The notes under the pieces are model-generated. The model made no database searches. It had not been told where the DNA came from and was given only the letters and a program-made list of their open reading frames with translations. Made by a program: the position numbers and the translations under genes. Shown here one piece after another: positions 33,575 through 44,336 of a stretch of DNA of 64,000 nucleotides; the stretch's first letter is position 1; every line of letters starts with the position of its first letter. The DNA comes from Blattamonas nauphoetae. Its lineage: Eukaryota; Preaxostyla; Oxymonadida. The DNA is taken from positions 124,001-188,000 of the forward strand of contig JARBJD010000051.1 of assembly GCA_033064195.1 (NCBI GenBank). The letters run 5' to 3'.

Positions 33575-34090
33575 AGTAGTGTTAAAAATCCGTCCATTTT
33601 CAAAAATCTGCAATATGGAGCTTGAATAATTTCGATTGGTCAAATAAAGAAAAAATCAATTTGGTTCCGCGCCGAAATGCACGTGTCAGGAGAAAACCTC
33701 AAAAAAATGAAAAAGCCAGAAATGTCAACATTTTTCTCAACTTTTTTGCCCTTTTTTCTCCACAACCAGCCATCCGTTTTGAATCGAATTAAATGCAATG
33801 TACTCGGATAGATCTCGACAAAAGCTGCTCAAAAAATCAACCCAATTTTTTGTCGAGGACAATATGTTTTTTTCCATCTTCCCAAATATCCAGAATTTTT
33901 TCTCCAATTTTTTTCAAAATGTTCATTTCACCGAAAAAACGTTTTTGTGAAAAATTGCATCGAAATCGATTCGCTGGTTGTTGAGAAATTGCCGAAACGA
34001 TTTTTTTATTCGAGCAAAATGATGTATTTTGAGGTTTTCTCTGATGCGCATGGGTCTACAAATCGAAAAAATAATATCTATTATGGGTTG
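33575..34090. mobile_element. R-family element copy 4, right end incomplete
   Basis: Starts TAGTGTTAAAAATCCGTCC and carries the GGTTCCGCGCCGAAA and AACCAGCCATCCG blocks seen in copy 1. It ends without a matching inverted terminus where the next copy begins. Confidence 0.6.
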
Positions 34091-34674
34091 TAGATGTTTC
34101 AATAAACCGAACTGTTCATTAATCCGTACAAAGGGGATTGAAAAGTATATATTGGTCAAACTAAGAAAAATCAAAATTGGTTCCGCACCGAAACGCCTGT
34201 ATCGGGAGAAAACCTCAAAATACCCCCTTTTGCCCGATGAAAAAAACCGTTTTGGCAATATCTTCACAACCCATGAACCGATTTCGATGAAATTTTTCAC
34301 AAAAACGTTTTTTCAGTGAAATGAACACTTTGAAACAAAAAATTCTGGATATTTGGGAAGATGGAAAAAAACATATTGTTCTCGACAAAAAATTCTTAGA
34401 CAAAAAAATCTTTTCTTTTTTGAGCAGCTTTTGTCGAGATCTTTACGATTCCAATGCATTTTATTTGATTCAAAACGGATGGTTGGTTGTGGAGAAAAAA
34501 GGGGAAAAATTTGAGAAAAATGTGTGCATTTCTTGCTTTCACAGTATTTGAGGTTTTCTCCCGACACAGGCGTTTTGGCGCGGAACCAAATTTTATTTTT
34601 CTTAGTTTGACCAATCTAGATTTTTCAATCCCCATTGTACGGATTATTGAAAATGTACGGATTAAAAACACTAC
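34091..34674. mobile_element. R-family element copy 5
   Basis: The inverted ends share TTAATCCGTACA and GGGGATTGAAAA, then GGTCAAACTAAGAAAAAT and GGTTCCGC. Much of the right half is almost identical to the right half of copy 1 (the GACAAAAAATTCTTAGACAA region and beyond), so copies 1 and 5 share a recent source. Confidence 0.7.
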
Positions 34675-34740
34675 TATTAGAATTTTTGCCTTCAGAAAAA
34701 AGGAAATCGATCAAGAGTACATAAATGTGAAAAGAAACTA

Positions 34741-35394
34741 GTGTTGCGGAGCAACTCAAGAACTGCCAAACGTTCCAAATCGTGGGTATTTACCCTTCAT
34801 AACTAGTCGGAGGAAGATAAGCAAAAACAACAGGCGGCGGAATCACAATATCTTATTTCTGGCCACGAGACTGGGGATGCAGGGACCCCTCACCTCCAGA
34901 GGAATTGACAGTTCGCTTCCTCGAAGAGTCATGACCAACTTGAGACAATCTCAACGCGCACACATTGGTAACCAGCTCGCGGTACAGCAAATGAGTTTAT
35001 TCGTTATCATGCTGGTTTTCGACTGTATCTCCATCAAGTTACCCGACCTGATTTCACGTTTAGAAGAAAGACAGTTGTTTGGCTCCATGGACCTACAGGA
35101 AGTGGCAAGACAAGATCGTTTTCCTTCCAACTCGCCACCCCCGAATTGGGACGACCCTGTGTGTCGCTCACCTCTCATAAGTGGTTCGACAATCTTGAGC
35201 CCAATACACAGATCGCCCTCGTTGACGATTTCAGACCTGACCAATGTTCCTTCGCCTTCTTTTTGCGACTTCTGGATGGATATCCCATCACCGTCGAGGT
35301 CAAGCACGGAACTGTTGGGTGGAACCCTCTCATTGTTTGCATCACGACCCCAAGATACATTGATGGAACCTATTATGGCCACCATTCTCTATGA
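34741..35394 (+). pseudogene. Fossil of a CRESS-DNA virus-type Rep gene
   Basis: Endogenous remnant of a rolling-circle replication initiator of the CRESS-DNA virus/plasmid Rep family. Two parts are recognisable in family order: a piece of the HUH endonuclease domain (motif II type, GTPHLQ, near 34880) and an SF3 helicase domain with a Walker A motif GPTGSGKT (near 35090), a KWFDNLEP segment, a Walker B-like ALVDDFRPDQ and a downstream ITTPR segment matching the motif C region. It is broken, with at least one or two breaks, and incomplete at its 5' side. The helicase part is well preserved, so it is probably not ancient. Its 3' end overlaps the end of the surface-protein fragment on the other strand. 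Transfer from a virus or a Rep-bearing plasmid cannot be told apart from this sequence. Confidence 0.75.
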
Positions 35395-38300
35395 TTCCTT
35401 GTCGATACCAGTTAACATCATTCTCGTCTTCTTGAAAAATGCCATTTGTGGGATGTGATGGTTTGATTCCGTCAAGTCCACCTTCAGCCAAGGTCGTCAC
35501 CAGGTGTTTCCCAGCTAAATACACGTTTTTCCCGTTCAATCCATCACAAGATGAGAATGTCACGTTTGAATCTGTCAGAGTGAGTGACCCGCCGTTCAGA
35601 GTGATAGCAAGAGCACCTCCATTTCCAGCAGACGTGCATGACGAGAATGCTGAGTTTGCGATTGTGATAGAAGTTCCAGTTCCAAGCGTTGACGAGAATA
35701 CCGCTCCATCAGCCGTGGATTTGAAGCCGGTGAATGTGCAGCGGTTGATGTCGAGTGATCCTGTCTGCGAGAGTGTCAACAACGACGAATCACGAGAAAT
35801 CGATGATCCGTCCAAAACGAGTGTCGAGAGAGACAACGTCGAGGCGGTGGCAGAGAGACAGCCAGTGGCAGTGACCATCAATTTCGAGGTTGTTGGATCG
35901 CCCTTGATGGTTGTCTCTGATGAAAAGGCGAGTCCATCTGAATGCGTCGCTTCTGTGTCGATGGAGAGAGTGAATGGTGCTGAACCTGAAAGATGATCCC
36001 TTGCTTGGCTGAGTGTCTGACACTTCCACGTTGAAGAACCACACCCATCCTCGTTCCGCCATCCCGTTCCCACATAGATAACTTGGTGTCGATACGGGAT
36101 GAAGTAGACGAGAAGGGAGATCGAGCGATAGACGGAGTTTTCTGCCTCATTCGAATCAGTTCCCCAAAGATGGTTGGCAGAGTCCCAAGTGAGACCAGCG
36201 ATGGTGTTCGTCCAGCAATCAGGAGCGAGCAGGGACTTTAACGTGTGGCCTCCAACAAAAACCCACTCGCCTTTCATTGCTGGACCACATGAGCAGTCGG
36301 CGAAAGTGGCATCGACGACCAGTGACGAGGATGGGAATGATGGAGGGCAGGAAATGAACAGAGCGCCTCCATTTCCGACTGTGGAATGGCAGTCTTTGAA
36401 GGAGGATGCTCCAGAGATTTGAATTGCGTTTGATGTCGATGAGAGGGCGGAGTGGAGTACGCTTCCATCACCTGCTGATTTTGAAACGTGTTGGACTGTG
36501 ACGCCGTTGAGTTTGAGATTCCCTGCGGTCTGTTCGATGAGTGATCGAGTTGAAACGAATGTCGGTTGGAAGATCAGTTGTGTTTCAGTCAGCTGCAGAG
36601 TGCCACGGGAGAGAGAGAAGAGTGGTGCTTCATGTGTTGATGGACTGGGTGAGTTGTTAATTGTGACTGATGACGCAAATGAGAGAACACTGGCCCTCAC
36701 AACGAAGAGAGGTTTCGTGATTGTTGTAAGAAGGATAATATCGATGGCTTCGAACGAGAGAGGACCAGCCTGAACAACAAACTGAGTCGTCTGATCGGTC
36801 GAGACTGTTTGATCGGGTTTCGTCGACAGAACCGATCCAAGTGGGAGCGAGTTGATCTGGCCTGAAAGTGTGCAGGTAGCCAAGAACACAACTTTCTGAT
36901 TGGAAGTGTTGAGTTTCGAATGAGCAAATGTCAATGACTTGCACGGAAGTTTCTCCTTCCCACAACTCTCGTGATCCCAGAAACTTCCATCTACAAACAC
37001 GCTTCCCTCTGTGTGAGGATACAGCAGATACGCGAGAGGCCCACTCTTCACATCAGAATCCTTTTCTTCGCAGAAAATTCTGATCATCTCAGTATTTGAG
37101 AGTGTGGCCTCTGGACCGATCAGCGATTCCCACGTTTGGGTGACAGTCGATGCGATGTTGGAACCTGTCAGGAAGATGTCGTGTGAGCCGACTGTGCCTG
37201 AAGATGAGATCTGGACAGACGACATCGAGACGCAGCCTTTGACGAACGACCGTTCGATAAAGACACTTCGCCCTTTCTGAGATGCTCTGCAGTTGCACGA
37301 CGAGAAAGAGACAGACGAGAGGGTGATTGTTCCTGTCGATGTAGAATGGAGGACTGACCCCGAACCTTCTGTGGTCATTCCAGAGATGTCGATTGTGGAG
37401 AGAGTGAGAGACGCAGCTCCAGTGACTTTGATGAGGCTGTTCGAGCCAGAGAAAGACATCGCCAGGAACGAGACACTTGTCAGCGAGAGACTTCCACCAC
37501 TGATTGAGAAGAACGATGCTGAGCGGGGTGTTGCTGTTTGTGCTTCCAGAATCGAGAAGTGAACATCGCACACAGCGAGTGACCCAGATGTCTGAACGAT
37601 CAGAGGCGAATCGATCCCACCAGAGTGTTGGAAAGTTGTCGACGATTGTCCATTTCCAGTGACATGGAGCGTATTATCACCATTTTGAGTTCCTCTGAAA
37701 GAGTTTGTCGAGTCGAGATGAAGGCGGATGGCCGGTCCGAGTGTGGCGTGCGAGAATGTGATGTGCTGGATCAGAGTTTCGGCGAGGGTGAGTTTTCCAC
37801 CTGCCTTCACTTCAATCAGCGTCGTTGTTGATTCAGGGAGAACAAGAGCCGATTCACTGCTTGTCGCTCCAAACTGACATAACGAGAAAGATAAATCGCC
37901 TTCCTCAACCACAAACAGAGTGTCTGACACACAAGTTTCGGCAACAGTGAAGATTATCGTAGCGAACGACAAGAAAGCCGTGGAATTGGCAACTTCGATT
38001 GAGCCAGTCTCGTCCAACTCGATTCCTTGCTTTGTCGCTGATGACGACTTGAACAACCACGACGATGTCGCCAAGAATGTCGATGTGAGTGTCATTGGTG
38101 TCGAAAGGGCGAGCGTGGAGAGGTTGTTGAGACCAGCCGATGTGAATGCAGAATCCAGAGAGTCGCAATGGATGATAGACGATCCGCAGTTTGGATGATC
38201 AACCGCAGTCTCGTCTGATCCAACCACAACTTCCGAGGATGGCGATACCAGCCAATACACAAGCGACCCTGTCCTCCACTTGTCATTTTCGTCCATTGAA

Positions 38301-39028
38301 ATGTCTTCTCCCAAAAGCGAAATGACGAGAGCTGCCACTTGGAGGTTGTCGTCCCACTGCTGTTTGAGCTGAGTTTTGAAACTCTGTCCTTTCAAGACGA
38401 GAAATTTCCCTTTTTGTTGATCTGATGCGATGTTGGAGAGGGTTGGAGTTGTGATCGTGACATCGCCTGCTGTGATCAGCTCAAACATGGTTGTCTCTCC
38501 GAATGTCAAATTCGTGAAGGAAGAGCCAATCATTGAAAACGACCCAGATCCCAACTCCTTTCCAGCTGAGGGCACTGGGGTAAAATTAACAAGAGGGGCA
38601 GAGAGATTTGCTTTGGAAGAGGTGAGAGTTGGAGAGAATGAAACGTTCTTCAGGGCGAGTGAGTTTCCGACAGAGCAGATCGGAGAGACCGACGCCATTG
38701 TGTCGCTCTCGCTCAAGATAAAGCAGTTGTTCAATGTCAGTCGTCCATCTCTGGAGTCCACCTTCACAACTTGGTGAAATTGTGTCAAAGAAAAGCAGAT
38801 CCTTTGAACGGTCAACCTCGACTCATCGTGAATCGTGAACACGATTCACTTCTCTGCTTCAAACGTCGCAGAGAGAGACAGGTTGTATGGATTGATGACT
38901 GACGAACTGGCACCTGAATAAATCAGATCATGTTTGTCCAACTCGACTGGGTCAGTGGTCATTGAAGACGAAGATTGAACACAATGGCGCTGGAACATAG
39001 TTCCGTTGAGATATTCTGTCTGAAGAAA
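35342..39028 (-). pseudogene. Large beta-helix surface-type protein, truncated at both ends
   Basis: A 1166-codon frame (38842-35342) is open without introns and extends in frame to an acceptor at 39029, interrupted by one TGA at 38848-38846. The protein is rich in Ser, Thr, Gly and short beta-strand repeats (SLxLTxVxFSSC-type units), as in right-handed parallel beta-helix (pectin-lyase-fold) proteins. Three larger modules recur, each starting near a VxVG/VFVDG strand and containing C-G-(4-6 residues)-C, for example ESCGKEKLPCKSLTFAH and DGCGSSTWKCQTLSQAR. No signal peptide and no C-terminal membrane anchor are present, both expected in this kind of protein. The 5' side runs into a transposon and the 3' side into the Rep fossil, so it is most likely a fragment. 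Adhesion or cell-surface display is the likely ancestral role (inference). Confidence 0.6.
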
Positions 39029-39113
39029 CTGGAGTGCATAATTGATTGACTTACAGGATGCATTGGACCATCTGCAGGCTCTCGAAATTTGTTGTCAAAA
39101 ATTCTAACCCATA

Positions 39114-40185
39114 CAGTCTGAATAGTTCAAAGTCGAAATGCAATAATTCAAAGTCGAAGTGAAATAATTCAAAGTCGAAGTGAAACAATTCAAAGTCGAA
39201 GTGAAATAATTCAAAGTCGAAGTGAAATAATGTAAAGTCGAAAAACAGTTTTTTTTTCATTTAGCCTCCGAAAGCAGCACATAATTCCATCTATTTCTAC
39301 TGTGACCTTTTTGTACCCATGTGGGTCAGACTTTTTGACATCATTCAAAAGTCCGAAGACCAACATTCAAAAAAAGCACTTCACTGCTCTTGTCGCAGCT
39401 TGATCAAAGATCTCGAACAGATTATTCAATCATGTCATCCACCAATTCTAGAGAAAGGTTGATTCATTTCTCAACCATGAGAGGAGAATAGTTTTTAAAT
39501 GTTGGTCTTCGGACTTTTGAATGATGTCAAAAATTCTGACCCATGTGTTTAATCGGGTGAATACGTTTTTCAGGATTTAAAACAATCCAATCATGCTTTC
39601 TGAAGTGATTTTGAGCTTTTTAGATGAAAAAAGTCACTTCATTGGTCTGAGAAAAAACAGCCTGTGATACACAAATGGTTGAAAGGATTGAACTGACGTT
39701 TGAGAGGTGTGAAGAAGTCATCAGTGTGACTAATGATGGAAACTTTTTAGCCTTGTTCAACTTCTGGAGGATCTGATTTGTTGGTTTTTCTGGGCTTGTA
39801 CGAAGAATGACTGTGAAATGAGCTCAAAAATGTGAACTGCAGCCGAGAAAGTGATGAATGGTGTCGGTTAATTCGTGAACTGCCATTACTATGAATATTG
39901 ATTCTGTTTTTGTGAGCGTAGAAGAGTGGTGTGTGAGGTTCACAATAACAAATTGGTCCAAAAATTTGGTCCTTCGACTTTGAACTATTTCACTTCGACT
40001 TTGAATTATTTCACTTCGACTTTGAATTGTTTCACTTCGACTTTGAATTATTTCACTTCGACTTTGAATTATTTCACTTCGACTTTGAATTGTTTCACTT
40101 CGACTTTGAATTATTTCACTTCGACTTTGAATTATTTCACTTCGACTTTGAATTATTTCACTTCGACTTTGAACTATTCAGACTG
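39114..40185. mobile_element. TA-flanked element with 21-bp tandem-repeat ends
   Basis: TA at 39112-39113 and 40186-40187 flanks a 1072-bp element with inverted termini CAGTCTGAATAGTTCAAAGT. The ends are built of a 21-bp tandem unit (TTCAAAGTCGAAGTGAAATAA): about 6 copies on the left (39125-39242) and about 10 on the right (39975-40175), pointing in opposite directions. The interior codes for nothing and contains a nested M-family element (39318-39547). A TA target and CAG termini suit Tc1/mariner/pogo-type transposition; this is a non-autonomous member. Confidence 0.85.
39318..39547. mobile_element. M-family MITE copy 1, nested
   Basis: About 230 bp with inverted ends of ~45 bp: CATGTGGGTCAGACTTTTTG then CATCATTCAAAAGTCCGAAG on the left, and the matching complement on the right with few mismatches. 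No coding capacity. Related copies lie at about 47833 and 52713. Confidence 0.75.
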
Positions 40186-40404
40186 TAATGCTAGAAAAAC
40201 ACACATATTTTTCTCGGCAAAACACTCTTATGGATAGGTTTTTTATAGTAGTGTCAATACTCCATGAAAATAAATCATACTACCATCTGTGTGATGATTT
40301 TCCTGAAGCGGTCCAGCTATTTGACACTTTTCGACTCGAGCGAGAAATGAAGAAAGTGTGGGATGACAATATCGATTCCCACACCTCAGTCAAATAGGGA
40401 GCTA

Positions 40405-42467
40405 CAGCTCGACTAGTTCTGAATTGCATTTTAATTATTCAGAAATGAACACAATTGTTCAGAAATGAACAGAGATTGTTCAGAAATGAACAGTGATTCT
40501 TCCCAAATGAACAGTGATTTTTCTGAAATGAATACTAATTTTTCATAAATGAAGGATCAAAATGAGTTGTCCAGATGCAATTTAGAAGCTATATTCAGAC
40601 TTCTGAAAAATTAAAAAAAGGTTGATCGGACCCTTAAATTGTCTAAAAAATGACGCGTACCATTTCCAATTGAGACATCAGATGATAAAGGGAGAAGATT
40701 TTTCTGGAAAATCATCGCGAAATTTCATGGAACGCTCCTTTTCTCTCATCGATGATGAATCTGAGACTGACGAGTCTCAAAACTCACCAATCACCGAAAG
40801 ACAAATACAATACCAATCTCTCAACGAATCGGATGGATGGTTCTTTGGTGATGAAGTTGTTGATTGTGAATCTGGGATGGAAAGTCAGCAGGATGGGCTT
40901 CTCACAGGCGGATTCAGTCAGGATTTTATTCGAACATGTCTCAAACGATCGAAAGATGAACTTCGAAGATTCTTGCCAGAAAGAATTGAAGCAGTTGATA
41001 GTGCAAGCCCACCTGAACCTCTTATTCCACAAGATCCTCTTGAGTTTGTTGAACGACCAGCTCCTCAGAAGATGAAACGTGGTCGTCCAACTTCTCGTCC
41101 TGCCCCAAAGCCCCGACGATCATACACCATTCTCACGCCTCGTGAACGCGAATTGGTCCTCGATGAAGTGAAGGAAGGGAAGAAGTACGATTTGATAGTC
41201 GAAAAGTGGATAATCTCGAAAGGAACAATCAACAATATCGCATCTGGAAAACCTGCTCCCAAGCCTCGTGGGGGAGCAGTCTATCGAAAAATCACTCCAG
41301 AAATTTCACGATCAATGAATGATGCAATTCTTCAAAACCCACTCTTGAAGGGAGAAGAACTCAAAACTCTCGTCGAGGATAATCATGGAACATCGGTTGC
41401 AGTGTCGACAATCAATGCTCACCTAACTTCACCCAAAAGGGTGGAACACGGGTGTTCAAAGTTCACTGTGAAGAAAGTCGAGCTGCTCCAACACGAACGC
41501 AATTCGGAGGAAACAAAGGACGCGAGACTCGACTATCTTCAGCGATACGCAACAACATTATCTCAAGGTGGATTTGCTATGTACATCGATGAAACTTCCT
41601 TCAACAAGACCTGCTTCCAAAATCAAGGTCGTGCTCCAATCGGTCAGCGTTGCCTTCAACGAGTTCGTCGATTGCAAACTGAAAATCTCACTGCAATCAC
41701 AGCGATCTCTGAAGCGTGGGGTGTTGTTTTTGTGACGTGGGTTCAAGGAACTGTGTCTGCTCTTGAATTCCAACATTTCCTCCTCTCACTTTTTGAGTCC
41801 CTTCAAAAAAGAACGAATGAAAGCTGCACACTGATTTTGGACAATGTTGGCTTACACAAGACGGATGAGGTGAAAGAGCTCATCTGATCGAAAAATTACA
41901 CAACTCTGTTCACTCCACCAAATTCCTGTGAGCTGAATCCGATCGAGTACGTCTTTGGCATGTAGAAAGGTGGGAGTTCGATTCCTTCTCATGTCAGAAC
42001 AGAGGATCAACTGCGGATTCATCTTTCGGAATCTCTCAGTGCAATTCCTCATCGTAAGATATCCGCGGCCATCAGATTTGTGTCTCTCAGACTTCATCCA
42101 ATTGTCGCTCGCCGAGGTGATTTGGCTCTCAATCGAACACAAGAACAGTTCAACCGCGATTCAAACGGCCCACAAGCTCCAAGTCCGCAAGCAATCATGC
42201 CACCAGACCACTGACCACGAGTTGAAGAACCTGAAGAATAAACTGCTTCATCAAGAATTCATCACACAAGAGTGTTTCCCTTCGTTCTGTCAGTCTTTTC
42301 TAAAACGAGTGGTCAAAAATAAATCCGAAAAAGAGCCGTTCATTTCAGAAAAATCACTGTTCATGTACGAATAATTCATGTTCATTTCTGAAAAATTAAA
42401 ATTCATTTCTGAACAATCAAAATACATTTCTGAACAAATAAAATACAATTCAGAACTAGTCTAGCTG
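40405..42467 (+). mobile_element. IS630/Tc1-type transposon with tandem-repeat ends
   Basis: TA at 40403-40404 and 42468-42469 flanks a 2063-bp element. The inverted termini are CAGCTCGACTAGTTCTGAAT on the left and CAGCTAGACTAGTTCTGAAT on the right. The subterminal regions hold about five ~21-bp tandem units each (GTTCAGAAATGAACANNNATT) in inverted orientation. The element encodes one DD34E transposase. It lies 219 bp from the TA-flanked element at 39114-40185, which has the same end architecture with a different unit sequence. Confidence 0.88.
40682..42213 (+). pseudogene. DD34E transposase with two in-frame stops
   Basis: The frame is open for 401 codons from ATG 40682 to a TGA at 41885-41887 and then continues in the same frame past a TAG at 41963-41965 to 42213. 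The N-terminal ~120 residues are acidic with a Pro-rich AT-hook-like KMKRGRPTSRPAPKPRR. Residues ~150-270 form helix-turn-helix domains (RERELVLDEVKEG, KWIISKGTINNIASG). The catalytic domain has GGFAMYIDETSFNKT (first Asp), CTLILDNVGLHKT (second Asp at 41840) and, after the first stop, CELNPIEYVFG (Glu at 41945), with exactly 34 residues between the second Asp and the Glu. The first stop falls between those two residues, so this copy should be inactive unless stops are read through. Otherwise it is well preserved. Confidence 0.85.
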
Positions 42468-42469
42468 TA

Positions 42470-43599
42470 ATTGTGGAGAATGGAGAGAAAAATAGATTCT
42501 CCATTCGTTTATAGATGTCATTGGTCGACCTATCGAGTCGACAATTTGATTCAGTCGATTTGGTACAGAAAATGGGCACGATCACTATTCGCACAATTCA
42601 TCTGTACATAATTATCGATCAAGAATCTTAATAGTCATTCTGCAGCTGGATTATTTGCCGAGATCAACTGTCTTCTCCTAAATGATCCACTGCTTCAATA
42701 GTTTTTCGTGATTTAGAAACAAACTCTCTTTTTCCGGATATCTACATATGGGAAGATGAAACTCTCTCCCTTCTCCAATCAACTCACTGATAAAAGTCCG
42801 AGATTCTTCCTTCCTTTGGAATTACCTCTCCAAGATGAAACGCGAAACAAGCTCAACCGATCACTCTCCGAACAATGACACCCTCTACCACCCCATTCCT
42901 ATCGCCGCCTCACAGCACAGACAGACTCCAACACCAATCTTCTCTGCATAAGTTTCCCCTCTTCAATTTGGACTTGTTTCTTTTGCCTTCAGGGCCTCAA
43001 AATATCAACAACCCTCTTTCAGCTCTGATGTCACCAACGCTATCTTCACTCCCTACTCGAACTCCATTTGCCACCACTGACTCTGTTTTGATCTTCAGCT
43101 AAGGCGCACTGAATGAGATGGAACCATCTGATTTCACACTGACCTTTCGACTTTCCACTTTGATCAGTCAGTTGGTGACAGATGTGTTTCTCGTTTGTGT
43201 CAGTTGGTGACAGATGTGTCTTCATCGCTGTCCGAGTCGACAATCACGATTCCTCCACCGTGCTTTCTGCAGTTGTATTTCAAGTGAGTCCTTTTCACCA
43301 TCGTGTTTGGACGAATCCGAATCGGCTGTCACCGAACTTTTGGGTCTGGATGTGTCAATGATGTTCTTACAAACGACTTCGACAACTGTTCGTTTTCTTT
43401 CGCTCGTTCACTGTGAATTTTCAACCGCTTCCCGATTGGTGCAATGAAGTCGAGTTGAAGGGGTTCGATGACCAAGTTTTCTACAAGAAAGTCATCGCAA
43501 ACTGTGTGTCATTCCCAGCTGATTGGTTGTGCTTTCTTCTCGGTTGCTTCTTCTCGTTGATGTAGTCTCTCCACTGCTCCAAAAAGATGGGATCGGTGA
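42470..43599. other. No gene resolved
   Basis: A short frame at 42834-42951 begins MKRETSSTDHSPNND but ends after 38 codons. A direct repeat of TCAGTTGGTGACAGATGTGT occurs at about 43167 and 43200. The rest looks like decayed sequence. Confidence 0.3.
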
Positions 43600-43870
43600 T
43601 GAGATGGCCGCTCGTTGTCCAATATCTCAACAACCAATGTGCCGATTTGGATGCATTTTATTGGATTTAAAACGGGTGGCTGATTGTGGAGAAATGAGCG
43701 GAAAAAGTTGAGAACAATGTGTGCTCTCGTATCGTTAAACGTATTTTGAGGTTTTCTCGGACTCGCGTGGGAGTATTATTCAACACTTTCTTTTTTTGAG
43801 TTTGCCCAAAATGGTTGCTCACAGAAAAAAGGCCGGATTGGTGACACCGGACGGTTTGGTGACGCCACTA
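43600..43870. mobile_element. R-family partial copy 6 (right part)
   Basis: Right portion of an R element: AATATCTCAACAACCAATGT core, GAGGTTTTCTCGGACTCGCG, then a terminus that, read inward from 43870, begins TAGTGGCGTCACCAAACCGT. It faces the start of the next R copy at 44337 in inverted orientation. Confidence 0.6.
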
Positions 43871-44336
43871 CAGTCGGTCGGATTGTTGACTTATTTGAAA
43901 CTTGACATGTCAAACTCACAAAAAGTGGCATCCTTTTGCGGAAGAAGACTGAAGTGATCAGCCTTCGGAGATAAGACAGTTTGATAGCCTTGATTCCAAC
44001 AGGCGGGGAAGGAGCAAACAGGGAACGTTTTGAGACCTCCTTCCGCGATATCCTCGTACTAGAAGTGGTTAATCACCGAGAACTTCTTCGCATCGGCTCT
44101 GTTCCCGCTGTCCTCCAAATGGACTCTGATAGTATACATCTTTCTCGAGACATCATCCAGTTTGTGCTGGCTTTTTGGATCTCTATTGTGATGCCGCCAT
44201 CACATACTTCCAGTCGAGTTCAATCTTTGGACCTTTTTGTTAATTCTAACTTTAAAATCAACCTCCGACGATCCCTGGATCCGAGTATGATTGAGGCTTG
44301 GTTCCGCGAAGCTACCATCTTCGATGATGATAGCGG
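43871..44336 (+). mobile_element. DDE_1 (pogo/Tigger-type) transposase fragment between two R termini
   Basis: The plus-strand frame from 43981 includes SVPAVLQMDSDSIHLSRD (an Asp-containing strand), VMPPSHTSSRVQSLDLFVNS and NFKINLRRSLDP. This matches the DDE_1 pattern PxHTTHxxQPLDxxxFxxxKxxL in its third-motif region. Only the last third of the domain is present. It lies exactly between two outward-ending R-family termini. Confidence 0.5.

Noticed and set aside
35439-38777. Many plus-strand frames opposite the surface-protein fragment
   Set aside because: They are antisense shadows; the minus-strand frame is 3.5 kb long with clear beta-helix periodicity.
39051-39260. FHFDFEL heptad repeat frame, and the matching repeat frame at 39926-40237
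   Set aside because: The 21-bp tandem unit has no stop in one frame per strand; the arrays are transposon ends, not a repeat protein.
13957-42467. CRISPR array, suggested by short regular repeats
   Set aside because: The repeats are contiguous or near-contiguous tandem units without unique spacers, and the genome is eukaryotic.
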